A stretch of 64,000 bases of DNA from JAWKXU01 sp020446465 (GTDB taxonomy: Bacteria > Pseudomonadota > Alphaproteobacteria > Sphingomonadales > Sphingomonadaceae). Shown piece after piece: positions 63,528 through 64,000 of the stretch (within the stretch, counting starts at the first letter, position 1; every line of letters starts with the position of its first letter). A program made the position numbers and the translations under genes. The stretch lies in NCBI GenBank assembly GCA_041396845.1, contig JAWKXU010000002.1, forward strand, positions 558,001 through 622,000. The letters run 5' to 3'. The notes under the pieces were generated by a model, which saw nothing but the letters and a program-made list of their open reading frames with translations, was not told where the DNA came from and ran no database searches.

Positions 63528-64000
63528 TTACTGCGTAATCACCATTTCATCGCCGCGCATTTCGATCTTGCCGAAACGGCTGAGCACGTTCTGGCCGAGC
63601 AGGTTGACATGCAGGCCTTGCAACACGACGGCTTCGACATGGCGATATTCCCTGCCGCCAAACTCCAGCAGATCAATTGTGACAACCTGCCCATTGCCCA
63701 CGCCTGCAGCAGTTCGCATGATCGGACGAAACGCATTGGGATCATAATAGACGCCCAGCCTGTCCGCTTCCTGCTCGGTCAGGGCAACGACATCGGCGCC
63801 GGTATCAACCAGAAACGAAGCATCCATGCCATTGACGTTAGCGGTGAGGTGAAACTGCCCGCCAGACCCGCGCTGCAACGCCATTTGATCCATACCGAAA
63901 CGCGCCGATTCGGGCTTTGGCGCATGAACATCTGCACCACGCGCCCCAGCGGCGGCAGAGGAGCCGCCCGCCCCGGACATTGCGCCCGTCGCTATCTGGG
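63528..64000 (-). CDS. Retropepsin-like aspartic protease, 5' end beyond the window
   Basis: The C-terminal part of a clan AA (TIGR02281-type) protease is present: FLVDTGADVVALTEQEADRLG holds the catalytic Asp-Thr-Gly, followed by the flap region and LLGQNVLSRF. Bacterial members are usually anchored in the inner membrane and active in the periplasm as dimers. An ATG exists at 63980, but the frame stays open to the window edge, so the N-terminal anchor probably lies outside. It precedes the transpeptidase on the same strand. Confidence 0.85.
   Translation of the reverse strand, partial: QIATGAMSGAGGSSAAAGARGADVHAPKPESARFGMDQMALQRGSGGQFHLTANVNGMDASFLVDTGADVVALTEQEADRLGVYYDPNAFRPIMRTAAGVGNGQVVTIDLLEFGGREYRHVEAVVLQGLHVNLLGQNVLSRFGKIEMRGDEMVITQ

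Overview
The window looks like a stretch of chromosome from a high-GC alphaproteobacterium of the Sphingomonadales (Novosphingobium/Sphingobium/Erythrobacter-like). This rests on gene content, not on a search: COQ9, an EipA/DUF1134 envelope protein, a Ti-type TraA relaxase, a cysD-cysNC-cysQ set, DUF4402 and retropepsin-like envelope proteins, and a KtrA/KtrB-like pair. No rRNA genes or CRISPR arrays were seen. Coding density is high, with many 1-4 base stop/start overlaps.

Left core block (1-11.4 kb): DUF177 protein, ssb, feoAB behind a Fur-box-like site, COQ9, an ankyrin protein, a SCO copper chaperone with two small downstream genes, ribD-ribE, an aromatic/aspartate aminotransferase and an EipA-like protein.

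Mobile island (about 11.64 kb to 26.6-26.9 kb): it starts exactly at the 3' end of tRNA-Ser(GCU). It carries a large serine recombinase whose frame runs antisense through the tRNA, higBA, an AlpA regulator, a HEPN-motif plus LOTUS-like protein, a TraA relaxase with TraC/TraD-like proteins, and a tightly overlapping phd-hsdM-hsdS-hsdR-mrr operon. No type IV secretion genes are present, so it reads as an integrative mobilizable element with a defence cargo. The standout is hsdS. It holds ten GCAA units between its two halves, and gain or loss of one unit would truncate it at once. The off-phase stop overlaps an in-frame ATG, and a separate 12-bp central repeat resembles the spacer-setting repeat of EcoR124.

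Right core block (27-64 kb): an IMPase-family gene, sucC, etfBA, a CDP-alcohol phosphotransferase/HIT/nucleotidyltransferase/flippase group, gloB, sulfate activation (cysD, cysNC, cysQ), LuxR and PilZ proteins, a TPR regulator-like protein, an OmpR-type two-component pair, a CDP-glycerol-transferase-like protein with a second paralogous flippase, K+ uptake (ktrB/ktrA-like), an orphan molybdopterin oxidoreductase, aroC, ruvAB, a poly-serine PEP-CTERM-like surface protein, acnA, an EamA transporter, two L,D-transpeptidases and a retropepsin-like protease cut by the window end.

Two intergenic elements of about 270 bp (27792-28061 and 50113-50380) share ends (TAGG...CCTA), architecture and a 48-49 nt loop. 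Their stems differ in sequence yet still pair, which suggests a structured repeat family.
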